Shown: positions 1-11,542 of the stretch, piece by piece
How positions within the stretch are numbered: the stretch's first letter is position 1
How the letters are laid out: every line of letters begins with the position of its first letter
Assembly: GCA_949317995.1 (NCBI GenBank)
Contig: OX439038.1
Location: 4,792,001-4,856,000 of the forward strand
Length of the DNA stretch: 64,000 bases
Direction: 5' to 3'
From: Acholoe squamosa
Lineage: Eukaryota > Annelida > Polychaeta > Phyllodocida > Polynoidae
Notes under the pieces: model-generated
Seen by the model: only the letters and a program-made list of their open reading frames with translations
Told to the model about the DNA's origin: nothing
Database searches by the model: none
Program-made: the position numbers and the translations under genes

Positions 1-225
1 TATGATGCGCTTTGGTCGACATGATGCATGGATGCAGCCCTGCTGAGTAACTCACCAGGGATGCATTCATGCATCATGGCAACCCTTTGTGGTTGATACA
101 CTCCTGGAGGGTCGGCATGATGCACCAATGAAGTGCTGGCGAGCCAATTCACCAGCACTTCTTTGGTGCATCATGCTGACCAGTGGGCATGATGCACTCC
201 TGTATTTGTGGCATATGAAGCACGT
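1..225. repeat. Cloverleaf foldback element, copy cut by window edge
   Basis: Carries two of the inner hairpins typical of the family: one built on GATGCATGGATGCAGCCCTG and its reverse complement (about 18-80), and one on GATGCACCAATGAAGTGCTGG (about 117-175). Between them lies the spacer with GATACACTCCTGGAGGGTCGGC. The left outer stem is outside the window and the right outer stem is decayed. An open frame at 89-319 lies mostly inside the repeat and is not a gene. Confidence 0.8.
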
Positions 226-1467
226 TGCTCCACAGTATGATTTTGTTATGCTATGTACAAACAGGGTAATTTTCAGATTTATGGGAGCATGTTCGGCCCC
301 TGGATTACCCTTTGGCTAGGATCCTCAGTTCTTGTGGTAATTGATGTTTACCTGCTACTTGAAGCATGTTATTCACATATTAACCCTCAGAAGTCTACTT
401 GATCTTAAATCTGAACAAATAATGAAATTTATAAATACCGTATTAGCCAACTCTGTGCAGGGTCGGATCCAGGATCTGGAAAAGGGGGCGGCGGCCCTAA
501 AAGAGGGGGGAAACCCCTATTTCTGAGCAAATTTTGGGGTTCAAAATATCTAATTAAACTCTTAAGTACTGGGAAAAAGGGGGGGGGGGGGCGCCCCCTT
601 CTAAACACACTGTGTACCATAGTGGCCCATTTCAGCACTCGGACACACATTAATTTCAATACCCTTTTACACCGTCCCTTATTCAAGACATGCACTTATT
701 TGAATATTGTATTTAGTGCTTAAGAATGTATTCATTACCCCTGTATTTATTTAAGACCAGCACTTATTTGAGATCCCGGAGCTTAAACGGGTCAATATGG
801 CTTATATGTGAGTTCTTATGTACTACCCAGCGTATAAGGCGACCCTGCGTATAAGACGCACCCAGAGTTTGTTGATTTGCCAAGAAAATATAAAATTACA
901 TAATTTCAGTTCTTTTCAATGGATTTTCAAAATTCAAAAAAGCTATGTGTATCTTGAGCCCCACGGAACCTCCTGAACCCCCCCCCCCCTTTATGTCGCC
1001 ATAATGGTTGTCAGGAAGTGTGAGATACTATTTGAAAGGTATCCAGAAAGAGTTAAATTCCCGCGAATTTGTAAGGTGTGCCTTATATGCAAGGTGGTGT
1101 CAGTAAAAGCTGGTGATGTCCCTTATATGCCAGGGTTTTAACCAATTAAACAGTACAGGATTTAATTACAGGTGCACCCTATCGGAAAGGCCTGAGTTAG
1201 GGTTGCACCTTTATCGGGGTGCACCTTATAGGAAGGGTATTAGGAGACTTCATATTTCCATCTATCTATGTCACATGTAGATCAGCATGAAGCTAAATCC
1301 ACCCCATATGAGTCATATATAAACACTGGTTTGACTGAACATTTGAGACTAGACCATATTTATAAGCAAAGCAATGACCTGTACTGGTATAGGGGATCTG
1401 AGGGCAGGAAGTAGGGGGTTAAAATGAAGCTTAACCCTTTAAGTTCCTCAGATGATAGAACCATGGA
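226..1467. other. No gene seen; decayed transposon remnants
   Basis: About 463-612 is a decayed copy of the hAT-like MITE seen better at 11339-11542 (GGATCCAGGATCTGGAAAAG followed by G-rich and C-rich stretches). About 690-800 is a remnant of a second dispersed family recognised by phrases such as 'cacttatttgaga' and 'gcttaaacggg'. About 829-1240 holds pieces of a third family marked by CGTATAAGGC and its inverse. I see no exon with splice sites and no promoter. Confidence 0.6.
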
Positions 1468-1716
1468 GGGTTAACCCTTTTAGGATTGCAATTCATAATT
1501 TATGTCCCATGGTTGGCATGATGCATGAATGTAGCCCTGGTGAGTAACTCGCCAGGGATGCATTCATGTATCATGGCAACCCTTTGGGGTTGATACACTC
1601 CTGGAGGGTCGGCATGATGCACCAATGAAGTGCTGGTGAGCAGACTCGCCAGCACTTCATTGGTGCATCATGAGGACCAGTGAACAACTGGATCAGTGGC
1701 CCTTAAAGGGTTAAGA
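1468..1716. repeat. Cloverleaf foldback element
   Basis: Near-complete copy. It starts with GGTTAACCC and ends with CCCTTAAAGGGTTAA, so TTAA followed by CCC is present at both ends as inverted repeats. Inner hairpin A (GCATGATGCATGAATG with its complement) spans about 1516-1574. The spacer hairpin and hairpin C (CACCAATGAAGTGCTGG with CCAGCACTTCATTGGTG) follow to about 1672. Confidence 0.85.
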
Positions 1717-2792
1717 TCTCTTTAGACACCCAGGTCACGAAATGACATAAACAGGGGGTACACATGGGGGAATAGAGGTTAAATAAAAGTTTAAAAGAGA
1801 GACAAGATGGCCACATATAAAAGGTGGTTCATATATAATGCATGAACACGACCAGACGGATCTGTGTGAACCCTCTGATAAAGGGGTCCCTGTAGGCCAA
1901 TGCCATGTCTGCAATCAGAGCCACATGAACAGCAGGTTCTAGAATTTTAATGTTTTTGTCTCTTTTAAGTGATGTGCTCTCAAATATTAAAGCGCTAGGG
2001 GTAAATATAGTATTAGGCACTGTATGTAAACTAGTTCACAAGATGTGGCACCAAATTGGAGGTGTCATTTTGTTGTTGTTGTTTTTTGTTTTTTTTTGTT
2101 TTATTTACTAATTCTGCCATTTATTTCATCATGCACTTATCTGGAAAAATTGTACAAACTAGTTAGAGGTTATGAGAGAGTAAATCAACCCCTGGTATTG
2201 GTTACCCCCACCCCCCATATATTGGCATACATGTAGACCAGCTAGACTGGCCCCACACCTGTCCCCCACCCACCCATGCCCCAGGTGACAGTACATTGGT
2301 ACAAGGAATCTGTGCGAAAATAATGATGGATCCCTGGCAACTTTGAACAAGGATTTCACCTTTATTTCGATGGGCTTTTTGTTACAGTGTATGTGTGTAG
2401 CCTACCACCCCATGACCTTAGACTATTTATTTCCCACACTGAAGAACAAATATAATGTTAGTATAGGTACAGACTGCACCCCGGTGTAGACCTCGGCTAC
2501 ATGGTGGGAGTAGGGGGGGGGGGGTGAAGGCACACTATAGTAATAAGAGAGTGATTATACATTTTATGTTGAGACGGGGTTTCTAGAGATTTTTCTGGAT
2601 GAGCAAACCCATTCAAGATTCACAGGGGCAAGGAGAAACTGGAACACATTTAATTTATTGTGAAATTTTCAATTTCAAAGCCCTTGTTCCTCCGTTGCTT
2701 ATTCAATACAGGCGCAACTTTAAACACTTAGTGCCCAAACTGGCCACTAAAGTACACTCCCACGAAGGGTCGACAAAGTGCATACATATATA
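1717..2792. other. No gene seen
   Basis: Open frames here are short, overlap on both strands and lack splice signals or codon structure. The stretch includes a T-rich run (2075-2100) and a G-run at 2513-2523. I cannot assign any function. Confidence 0.5.
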
Positions 2793-3030
2793 GGGTAACT
2801 CGCCCCTGACTCGACCACTACGCATGTTGGTACCTTAAGTCGACCATCAGCCTTATTTCAAGTTATTTTTACAATAAATCAGGATCGTTGGTGTCAAATG
2901 CAGGATGTTCATATTGTAGTCAATTGTGAAAAGTCAACTGGGGGCCATATTCTATCTAAAAGAAGTTTGCCCATGGTGGTTGACTTGAGGTACCAACATG
3001 CCTAGTGGTCGAGTCAGGGGCGAGTTACCC
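2793..3030. mobile_element. 238-bp MITE with ~45-bp terminal inverted repeats
   Basis: Left end GGGTAACTCGCCCCTGACTC, continuing through CGACCACTA and GGTACC, is matched in reverse complement at the right end (2985-3030) with only a few mismatches. A TA dinucleotide flanks both sides (2791-2792, 3031-3032), consistent with a 2-bp target duplication as in Tc1/mariner-type elements. There is no coding sequence inside. Two-base flanks are weak evidence for the superfamily. Confidence 0.8.
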
Positions 3031-3739
3031 TATGCATGTAGTCATGGTGGGTAGACTTCCCTGGGCTACATTTATGCAAGCTTTATTTTCTGTTGATTTA
3101 TAGTTTTCTCTTTCAAACCCTGAGAGGGATCACACTTCATACTAAGCACACTGTCCACACCACCCCTGCCATATACCACCCCCCATTACCATTACCATAT
3201 ATGCAGAGCAGTGGCCACGACCTTAAAATACTAATGTGTAGAGAGGGTAGGAGTTAGTAAACCCTTCAAGGGCCATCCCATAGTTTGTACACAATTTGAT
3301 CTGCTTGATGTTTTAACATAAACCTGCTGAGTAACTCACCAGTGCTCTGTGTAGACATCATCATGACCCATTCCAGTCTATATGAAAGGTTTCGCCCCAC
3401 AGGCCATTCGGTCCTGCAGATCTTATTGTTCTGCAGGCCCAGACTGATTTCGGCAGAACCAGATTCCTCAAGAGCCAAAGGTCCCAAGATTACAGCCAGA
3501 CATTCTGTCCTGCAGTCTGGTCATTTCTGCAGGCCTGGCAGCGATTTTGACAGCAATGGCCCGCGGTCCACTGTGGTCGGTCCCGCAAGTTTTCGTATTG
3601 ACTGCGGGCATTCGGCTTGAAACACCAAATTGTCAGCACCAATGCAGCACCTACAGGTAACTCAGCAAAGCTGCATAGGTGCATCATGGCAACAAATGAA
3701 CGTGTGCCTTGAGGGGCAAATAAGCACTTTATACAATCC

Positions 3740-3990
3740 TCAAACCTTTAAAGGCCACTGATGCAAGAATGCATCATGCCCATTGGTCATCATGATGCAC
3801 AAATGAGGTACTGGTGAGTCTGCTCACCAGTGTGCTTCTTCATGCATTATAACAGCCCTTCAGAAATGTATCAACCCTGTAGGGTCGGCATACACGGTGA
3901 ATGTAGCCCTGACGAGTAGCGCACCAGGGCTACATTTAATACGGCCAATGGACATGAGGCATTAATGCAATGTTGATGTTTAAGAGGGTT
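3740..3990. repeat. Cloverleaf foldback element, reverse order
   Basis: Outer stem starts near TTTAAAGGCCACTGATGCA and ends near GATGTTTAAGAGGGTTAA. Here the hairpin with the ATGAGGTACTGGTGAG arm comes first and the 'tagccctg' hairpin second, so this copy is inverted relative to that at 1468. About 3640-3735 holds an additional fragment of the family. Confidence 0.75.
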
Positions 3991-4379
3991 AAGGGTTAAA
4001 ACCAGCCCCAGTATTTATGGCTATAAAGTGAACTTCCACCTGTTGGACCCCACCCATGTGACTGTGAGTGTGTGATGGGGTGGACAGGTTCCCAGGTTCA
4101 TATACAGACCCCTGTTATTGGGGGTCATGGTAGGTGAAAGGGTATAGGGTTTACCCTCTACTTTAGAGGTCACACCCTAGAGGTTAATTCAACCTCCTTA
4201 ATAGCACTTTAAGGGACAGCTTAGTGCTTTAATGTATTATACAAACTGAAGGATATGAAGCATGAATGCAATCCTATTGGACTGAGAATCCACAATTTGA
4301 GAGGCACTACCCCTATTTCTTTCTTTTTTTATTCTTAAAAAAAAAGAAGTTCAGGGCCCAAAACAACCAAATATATACT

Positions 4380-4565
4380 GTCACTTAGCTGGGTAACTCG
4401 CCATGGCTGCATTCACGCATCGTAATGACCTTTCTGGAATGTACATTTTGACCTCAAATGGTTAGCATGGTGTAGCCCTTGTAAATAGACTCACCAGCAC
4501 TGCATTGGTCCATCATGATGACAAAGAGAACTAGAGACATCATGCTGCCTTTAAAGGGTTACTGA
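4380..4565. repeat. Cloverleaf foldback element, decayed copy
   Basis: Recognised by GTAACTCGCCATGGCTGCATTC, the TAGCCCTTGTAAATAGACTCACCAGCAC segment and the terminal 'ctttaaagggtta'. The palindromes are weakened by substitutions, and the left end is not clear. Confidence 0.6.
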
Positions 4566-4687
4566 ACAGTAAGTGACGTGACAGGGAGGGTAAAGGCTTC
4601 TTAGTGTTGACAGGACAGTATATTAATGTCCACCCCATGGTAGGGCGCTAAGGTAATAAGTGAAGTCCTTTAACCCTGGGCTTACCA

Positions 4688-5655
4688 TTTAAGTGCCCTT
4701 CATCACTGGTCATATCGTTGTGTTCCATGTAAGTGCCCTTCATCACTGGTCATATCGCTGTGTTCCATTTAAGTGCCCTTTGTGACTGGTCATATCGCTG
4801 TGTTCCATTTAAGTGCCCTTTGTCACTGGCCATATCGTTGTGTTCCATTTAAGTGCCCTTTGTCACTGGCCATATTGCTGTGTCCCATTTAAGTGCACTT
4901 TGTCACTGGCCATATCGTTGTGTCCCATTTAAGTGCCCTTTGTCACTGGCCATATTGCTGTGTCCCATTTAAGTGCACTTTGTCACTGACCATATCGTTG
5001 TGTCCCATTTAAGTGCCCTTTGTCACTGGCCATATCGTTGTGTCCCATTTAAGTGCACTTTGTCACTGGCCATATCGCTGTGTCCCATTTAAGTGCCCTT
5101 TGTCACTGGCCATATCACTGTGTCCAATTTAAGTGCACTTTGTCACTGGCCATATCGCTGTGTTCCATTTAAGTGCCCTTTGTCACTGGCCATATCGTTG
5201 TGTTCCATTTAAGTGCCCTTTGTCACTGGCCATATTGCTGTGTCCCATTTAAGTGCACTTTGTCACTGGCCATATCGTTGTGTTCCATTTAAGTGCCCTT
5301 TGTCACTGGCCATATTGCTGTGTCCCATTTAAGTGCACTTTGTCACTGGCCATATCGTTGTGTCCCATTTAAGTGCCCTTTGTCACTGGCCATATTGCTG
5401 TGTCCCATTTAAGTGCACTTTGTCACTGGCCATATCGTTGTGTCCCATTTAAGTGCCCTTTGTCACTGGCCATATCGTTGTGTCCCATTTAAGTGCACTT
5501 TGTCACTGGCCATATCGTTGTGTTCCATTTAAGTGCCCTTCGTCACTGGTCATATCGCTGTGTTCCATTTAAGTGCCCTTTGTCACTGGCCATATCGTTG
5601 TGTTCCATTTAAGTGCCCTTTGTCACTGGCCATATCACTGTGTCCCATTTAAGTG
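4688..5655. repeat. 40-bp tandem array, 24 units
   Basis: The unit begins TTTAAGTGCCCTTTGTCACT and continues GGCCATATCGTTGTGTTCCA. Length divides to almost exactly 24 units. In the middle of the array units alternate between GTGCCC/ATTGCTG and GTGCAC/ATCGTTG types, giving an 80-bp higher-order repeat, while the edges (CATCACTGGT variants) are monomeric and more diverged. The array has no open frame of note. Confidence 0.95.
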
Positions 5656-6244
5656 TCCAAGTCTCAAGTAAGTGCCAATCTTCAACATTAAAACCAGTAT
5701 TCAAATAAACACCCTTCTCAAATAAGGGCTAAAGGTGCAGAGGTATTGAAATTAATAAGTGCCTGGCCGCTTAAAGAGGCCACTACGGTACCTGCCCTGT
5801 TATTTATGGATATCTAAGGGCCCCTCAGCAGTAGATTTGTATCATTTTTATCCAGCAAAATTCAGTTGAGAGCATTACATATTTTTATGTATTAAACTAA
5901 AATGAATTTAGATAATTATAGGATTAAACATCAGACAAAACATTATTTGTTTAACATTATTTGTATGCATCTGATCCTATGTACTTAAAACAGTTTGGTC
6001 ATGTTTTTAAAGTCTTAGGAGGATTCTAGCATTGTTTATACCAAAAGAGCATATATGAATGTGTATCGGCCCCTATTTCCCACGTAAAGTAAATCAACTT
6101 TCAATGTTTCCATAATCTACAAGTGTCTGCTCCACCCATTTTACTGATACACAAATGTACATATAGTATATACACCTACTATATATATAGATGTGGACAA
6201 TGAATAGTAATGTGCCTCAGGGCTGACAAACTAAATATTTGATA
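5656..6244. other. No gene seen
   Basis: About 5680-5800 is a fragment of the family marked by 'aataagtgcc' and 'cttaaagaggccactacggtacc'. The rest is AT-rich unique-looking sequence without exons that I can recognise. Confidence 0.5.
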
Positions 6245-6845
6245 TAGCTTTAACCCTGTACAGTCCCACAGTGCATTAATGCATCATGCCCATTGGTCGT
6301 CATGGAGCCCGGCGAGTACCTCTCTAGGGTTGATGCACTCCTGAAGTGTAAGCATGATGCACCAAAAGGCATGATGCACTGATGCATTACGTACGCAGCC
6401 TTTGGAGATTCGAAAGCGCTATACAGTCATGACTCTATAAACCGTTCTTCAATAGGTCGGTTGATTCACTTACCAGCTACGTTTGCCATCAAACAGGTTT
6501 GATTATATCCATTGAATTCTATTGTAATCATGATTCAGAGAACCAGCCGATTCAAGAACCAGTCAAATTTGATCTCAAACGGAGGTGGCCGGTTTATAGA
6601 GACATGACTGTACTGCTTTCAACCAATAGTGCATTAAGCCCCATTTGTCATCATGATGCACTATTGCTAGTCTGCTCACCAGCACTTCATTTAGGTATCA
6701 TGCCGCCCCTCCAGGAAGGAGTGTATATAAACCCTGTAGGGTGAGCTTGAGGCAAGAGTTACTTATCTGCGCTGCATTCATGCATCATGGCGACCAATGG
6801 GCATGATTCATAAATGCATTACCGACCTTTAGAGGTTTAAATGGT
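6245..6845. repeat. Cloverleaf foldback elements, two decayed copies
   Basis: First copy about 6245-6405, from TTTAACCCTGTACAGTCC to the GCATGATGCAC segments. Second about 6605-6845, with CATCATGATGCAC, CACCAGCACTTCATTTAGG, the GGAGTGTATATAAACCCTGTAGGG spacer and CCTTTAGAGGTTTAA at the end. Between them (6405-6600) a palindromic stretch contains matching segments around ACCGTTCTTC and 'gaaccagccgatt', possibly another small foldback. Confidence 0.6.
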
Positions 6846-7499
6846 TACATAGAGACATACATCATACCAGCTCATGGAGGTTGGTTGTAGTGTTGTGTGG
6901 GCATGACATTGGCACTGTTATTGGTCGCTCAGTGCCAAAATAGACCAACAGATGATGTATGTGTATGATGAATATTGAAGACCTAGTTACTGTATACTCC
7001 ATCAATTATAGACTTATATCTGGCCATAGGGTGGTCAAAATGTGTCTGCTTTTCACCAGTGAGCTGTTTTGTTTACCCGTGCCCTGTTTTAACGTGGCCT
7101 GATACCAGATGCCTTGTGCCCATATGCTAAGACATGCTACAGAACACTGTCACTAAGCATAAAATAGCCCATGTCGCCATGTCAATTTTAGTGGTCCACA
7201 CCCAATACATAAGTTGTCAACATGAATAGTTTTCTCCAAGTCTGATAAATCAAATCTGACAGGTTTTGCCTTGTTTATTGCATTAAGTTATCATCAAATT
7301 GAACATGATTCAGCAAATCTGTTTCTCTTTTTGATCGGCAGAGCTGTAGTGTGTAAGGCGGTTAGGAGGTGAGAAAAGACAATGGTTTCCTTTCACCTCC
7401 TTTAACAGAGAGTTCAACCTCTGGTCAGTTCTTGACCAGGTGTTTTGTGTGAGAGTGACACATTGTGACCAGGACAGACTGCTGCCCACCGCAGGCATT
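6846..7499. other. No gene seen
   Basis: AT-rich, with no exon pair that I can join. The minus frame at 7310-7498 lacks splice support. Confidence 0.45.
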
Positions 7500-8660
7500 T
7501 TATCCCTTTAAGGCAATGATGTATAGTGCCTATTGGTTGCTATGATGCACGAATGCAGCCCTGGTGGGTTACTCACCATGGCTGCATTTATGTGTAATGC
7601 GTACTAACTTTGTAGGGTAAGAAAGTCGGTATGATGCACCAATACAGTGCTGGGGTAAGAAAGTCGTTATGATGCACCAATGCAGTGCTGGGGTAAGAAA
7701 GTCGGTATGATGCACCAATGCACTGCTGGGGTAAGAAAGTCGGTATGATGCACCAATACAGTGCTGGGGTAAGAAAGTCGGTATGATGCACCAATGCAGT
7801 GCTGGGGTAAGAAAGTCGTTATGATGCACCAATGCAGTGCTGAGGTAAGAAAGTCAGTATGATGCACCAATGCAGTGCTGAGGTAAGAAAGTCGGTATGA
7901 TACACCAATGCAGTACTGAGGTAAGAAAGTTGTTATATGATGCACCAATACAGTGCTGAGGTAAGAAAGTCGGTATGATGCACCAATGCAGTGCTGGGGT
8001 AAGAAAGTCGGTATGATGCACCAATGCAGTGCTTGGGTAAGAAAGTCGGTATGATGCACCAATGCAGTGCTGAGGTACGAAAGTCGGTATGATGCACCAA
8101 TGCAGTGCTGGGGTAAGAAAGTCGGTATGATGCACCATTGCAGTACTGAGGTAAGAAAGTCGGTGTGATGCACCAATGCAGTTCTGAGGTAAGAAAGTCG
8201 GTATGATGCACCAATACAGTGCTGGGGTAAGAAAGTCGGTATGATGCACCAATGCAGTACTGAGGTAAGAAAGTCGGTATGATGCACCAATACAGTACTG
8301 GGGTAAGAAAGTCGGTATGATGCACCAATGCAGTACTGAGGTAAGAAAGTCGGTATGATGCACCAATGCAGTGCTGGGGTAAGAAAGTCGGTATGATGCA
8401 CCAATGCAGTGCTGGGGTAAGAAAGTCGGTATGATGCACCAATGCAGTTCTGGGGTAAGAAGGTCGGTATGATGCACCAATGCAGTGCTGGGGTAAGAAA
8501 GTCGGTATGATGCACCAATACAGTGCTGGGGTAAGAAGGTCGGTATGATGCACCAATGCAGTGCTGAGGAGTACGTTATTGCTGCATCACCTATTGGAAT
8601 GATGCACATTGTGTCTATGGACACTGGTGGTTAAGAACTACAGAAGACCTCAAGGCACCA
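7500..8660. repeat. Cloverleaf foldback element expanded by an internal array
   Basis: The left part (7500-7612) is the outer stem and hairpin A of a normal copy (CCCTTTAAGGCAATGATG, then GAATGCAGCCCTGG and CATGGCTGCATTTATG). The right part (8573-8660) holds the fading outer stem ('gctgcatcacctattggaatgatgcac', ending GTGGTTAAG). Between them the spacer plus left arm of hairpin C has been amplified into the 38-bp array listed separately. Confidence 0.8.
7615..8572. repeat. 38-bp tandem array inside a cloverleaf element
   Basis: The unit is GAAAGTCGGTATGATGCACC followed by AATGCAGTGCTGGGGTAA, about 25 units. One unit is 2 bp longer (near 7930). The unit equals the spacer plus left arm of hairpin C of the surrounding element. 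Because 3 x 38 bp is 38 codons, all three minus frames stay open and spell the same 38-residue cycle in different phase. The long minus frames here are therefore a by-product of the repeat, not proteins. Confidence 0.95.
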
Positions 8661-9635
8661 TTGTGACCTACACATTATTATGCACCAGTGCAGGCGAGTA
8701 ACTTACCTCACTGCATGGGCTTCCCTAGCCCACTTAAAAGGGTATATATCTCCTCTTTCCTATCCCCTCGGATATGTGTGGTGCACATATGCATGGGCAC
8801 TGACACAATCTAATGTGAAATTGTGTACTGTAGTTCTCGCCATGAATATGACCTTAGCTGTCGAAATGGCGTTAAACTCCTATTACTCACTCACTGCCTC
8901 AGTGCATCATGCCCGCTCATCTCCGTGGATACCGTGTGGTAATCATGATACAGCCAAACGCTTCTATAGACCAGGGATTCATTCACCCAAGCATTCGTTC
9001 ATAACCTGCCGTCAAAGGATAAATGGACCTTTCAGTCTGAAAGGGTTAAAGATACAAATAAAGCCCAGCTCATTAAGCACGCCTGTCCATCAGCTTCACG
9101 AGGACAAAGGTTAATGTGTATTGTCTGTAAAAGACAACACTTCCCAAAACAAAGACAAGTGGGAGGGGAGGATAGAAGTAGGACAGAAAACCTGCCCCAG
9201 CCCCAGGCACTAATGGCACGGTTTGTGTAGAGCATGGAACAAAGTGGTCATCCTTGACCTTAGCCTTGAACTGTTAAAATCATAGATATATAGACAGTTT
9301 TAATACATGAACAGCTGCATGTACTTATTGTGTTTATTGCAACAATTAGGACTGGTCAATATGAGTTTGCTGTGATATTGAGTTGAATTACAATTACAAT
9401 GATTCAAGTTTGCCAGAACATTGGTTTCAATTTCCAAGGGCTTTGCTTCTTCAAGCTTCCTGCAACATCAGTTTTGATATATGTACCAGACCAAGTTGCT
9501 AGCAACTGAGAGTAACTGCTTCTTTCTGGTATCAAAAATTCAACTACTTATATTATTTTCATGGATTTAAAAGCATCTAGATAAGACTTTTGATAAAAAT
9601 GGTTTAAGTTTGCTAGAATATTAATTCAAACATAC
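8661..9635. other. No confirmed gene
   Basis: The plus frame at 8680-9114 begins in repeat sequence and has no splice support. On the minus strand, AATAAA occurs near 9340 and a CAG acceptor near 9470 is followed within three codons by a stop. That could be the terminal exon of the candidate listed at 9636-9884, but this is conjecture. Confidence 0.35.
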
Positions 9636-9884
9636 CAGTCCATTGTTTTTTCCAATAAAGTTTTCTAGAAACAGAGACAAAAGCTTATTCCGTCTATCAA
9701 AAGTACCTGGAGTTAATACCATTTGGTATGAGCTATAGATATGTGAGCATACATCTTCCATAGGATCTCCACTCGCGCATGTATGAAGAAAATGAAATCT
9801 GTGAATTTCATTCAGGTAGAACCCTATACCTCCCCCACATGGCATGTTTGATATGGGGAGAATATAAACAGAAGCATGAAGAAA
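9636..9884 (-). CDS. Candidate internal exon, unknown protein
   Basis: On the minus strand a CTGCAG acceptor preceded by a T-rich stretch opens an uninterrupted 83-codon frame that ends at a CTG/GTATG donor. The exon is 249 bp, phase 0 at both ends. The peptide has a normal mixed composition (for instance PCGGGIGFYLNEIHRFHFL and FDRRNKLLSLFLENFIGKNN) and is not repeat-derived, unlike nearby frames. A possible terminal exon near 9469 would add two residues and a stop, with AATAAA about 130 bases on. I do not recognise the family. It could equally be a chance open frame, since the acceptor overlaps the edge of a neighbouring repeat. Confidence 0.3.
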
Positions 9885-9902
9885 CTGCAGCAAATGTAAC
9901 AT

Positions 9903-10172
9903 TGTTAACCCTTTAAGGGCCGCTGATGCATCAATGCATCATGCCCATTTGTCGTCATGATGCCCCAATGATGTGCTGGTGAGACTGCTCGCCAAAACTT
10001 CATTGGTGCATCATGACGACCCTCCAGGAGTATATGTATCAAACTCATAAGGTTGGCGTGATGCTCCAATGAAGGGATGGCGAGCAGTCTCGCCAGCACT
10101 TCATTGGTGCATCCTGACGACCAATGGACATGACGCACTCCTGCATTGATCAGCAGCCTTTAAAGGGTTATA
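9903..10172. repeat. Cloverleaf foldback element, near full length
   Basis: Starts GTTAACCCTTTAAGGGCCGC and ends CAGCCTTTAAAGGGTTATA. In this copy both large inner hairpins are of the 'aatgaagtgctggcgag' type, while the copy at 12570 has one 'gcagccctgg' and one 'gaagtg' hairpin. The outer stem pairs TGCATCATGCCCATTTGTCG with GACCAATGGACATGACGCA. Confidence 0.85.
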
Positions 10173-10339
10173 AATAGAAGCATGAGGAAAGTGGAGCAGA
10201 TGTAACATTGTTACTTAGTGAAGGACTTAGCTTCCAGCCACTGTATTATCTGTACACAACCTTCCTTTATCCTGCCTTTAGGAACCCTGGGGGAGACATG
10301 CACAACCCCTTTATACTGTAAAACCCTTTGTGCACAGCA

Positions 10340-10580
10340 TAATGCCTTAACCCTTCCAGGGCCGTAATGCATTAGTGCATCATGCCCATTGGTTGGCATG
10401 ATGCACCAATGAAGTGCTGGCATACAGACGTAGCCGCCAGCGCCATAAAGCACCATGCTGACCCTAGGGAAGTGTACAGGTGCAGATCCACTGCCGCGAG
10501 TTACTTGCCAATCGGCATGATGAACTAGACCTGGCAAGCCAACTCACCAGCATTCATATGAGAATCATGACGACCAATAG
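10340..10580. repeat. Cloverleaf foldback element, rearranged copy
   Basis: The left outer stem (TTAACCCTTCCAGGGCCG, 'gcatcatgcccattggttgg') and the left arm of hairpin C (GATGCACCAATGAAGTGCTGG) are clear. The right half is replaced or decayed and ends near 'atcatgacgaccaatagg'. Confidence 0.65.
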
Positions 10581-10791
10581 GCCTTCACATTTCTAACACT
10601 CACAGAATGTCTGTTTAGAGAAATGAAAGTTTGTGCCTAAATTAAGGCTGTGTTAAGTTCCTAACCATTCAAGGGCCACCGATGCATTGGTGCATCTGCC
10701 CATATCGTCATGATTCACTGGAAAGGTGCTGGCAAGCAAACTCATTGCACTTCTTCATAGGTGCATCATGATGACCCACTAGGGTCAGCAT

Positions 10792-11164
10792 CCCGGGGGG
10801 GGGGGGCAGTCACTCTTTGATAGGTGGTATCAAATGCTAAACTACAGCCCCCTTTTGGCCATTTGACCGCCCCTTAAAAGCAGCTGAAAATTTACAGCCT
10901 CCCTTTTTCAGGTAAGTCATATAACAGCCCTCCATTTGAAATAGGGCTATTTCACAGCTGTGGGATGATTTTATGCAATATCTAGGCTATTTGGATTCCG
11001 TACAAGTTATAGCAGCTATCAAAAGGCCCTGATCTTATAGTCTAATTCAATTGACAGCCCACCTTTTTCCTTTTTTTGCCCTTAGCAAAGCATCAACAGC
11101 CACCACTCCACTGGGTCGGAACCACAGTTGGTACCCAAACCGAGGCTCAGTGCCCCCCCCCGGG
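10792..11164. mobile_element. G-run-ended MITE inserted in a cloverleaf element
   Basis: Left end CCCGGGG with a long G run then CAGTCACT. Right end AGTG with a C run then CCCGGG, forming inverted ends. The flanks repeat GGTCAGCAT on both sides (7-10 bp, exact size blurred by overlap with the terminal Gs). No coding capacity. The same terminal design recurs at 23852-24431. The superfamily is not assigned. Confidence 0.75.
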
Positions 11165-11338
11165 TCAGCATGATGCATGAACATAGCCCAGGTGAATTAC
11201 CTACCAGGTCTACATTCCTGCACTTTGGGGACCCTACAGGGTTAATTGGTACTCTCCTGGAGGATCGACATGATGCACCAATGAAGTGCTTGCGAGGAGT
11301 CTTGCTAGTACTTCATTGGTACATCATGTCGACCAACG

Positions 11339-11542
11339 CAGTGGCGGATTCAGAGTGGGGGTGTGCAGGGGCAAGTGCACCGCCCTTTTTCCCAGTACAT
11401 AAGCTAGAGTTTAATTTATTTGAGGTTTAGTGGTATACACCTCTGACCTAATTTGGACCCCAAAATATGCTCAAAAATAGGGGGTGGGCCCCCTCCTTTA
11501 GGGCCGCGTCCCCTCCTTTTCCAGATCCCTGATCCACCATTG
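11339..11542. mobile_element. hAT-type MITE with 8-bp target duplication
   Basis: Ends CAGTGGCGGATTCAG and CTGATCCACCATTG are imperfect inverted repeats. The flanks are GACCAACG (11331-11338) and GACCAATG (11543-11550), an 8-bp duplication with one change. CAG...CTG-like ends and 8-bp duplications are the hallmarks of hAT elements. It is 204 bp with no transposase. Related copies are at about 43918-44049 and, decayed, 463-612. Confidence 0.85.

Noticed and set aside
4688..5655. CRISPR-like array
   Set aside because: Units are contiguous without variable spacers, and the sequence context is an animal genome with introns.
7667..8624. Long minus-strand frames with 38-residue cycles
   Set aside because: They are the three phases of one 38-bp DNA repeat inside a transposon-like element.
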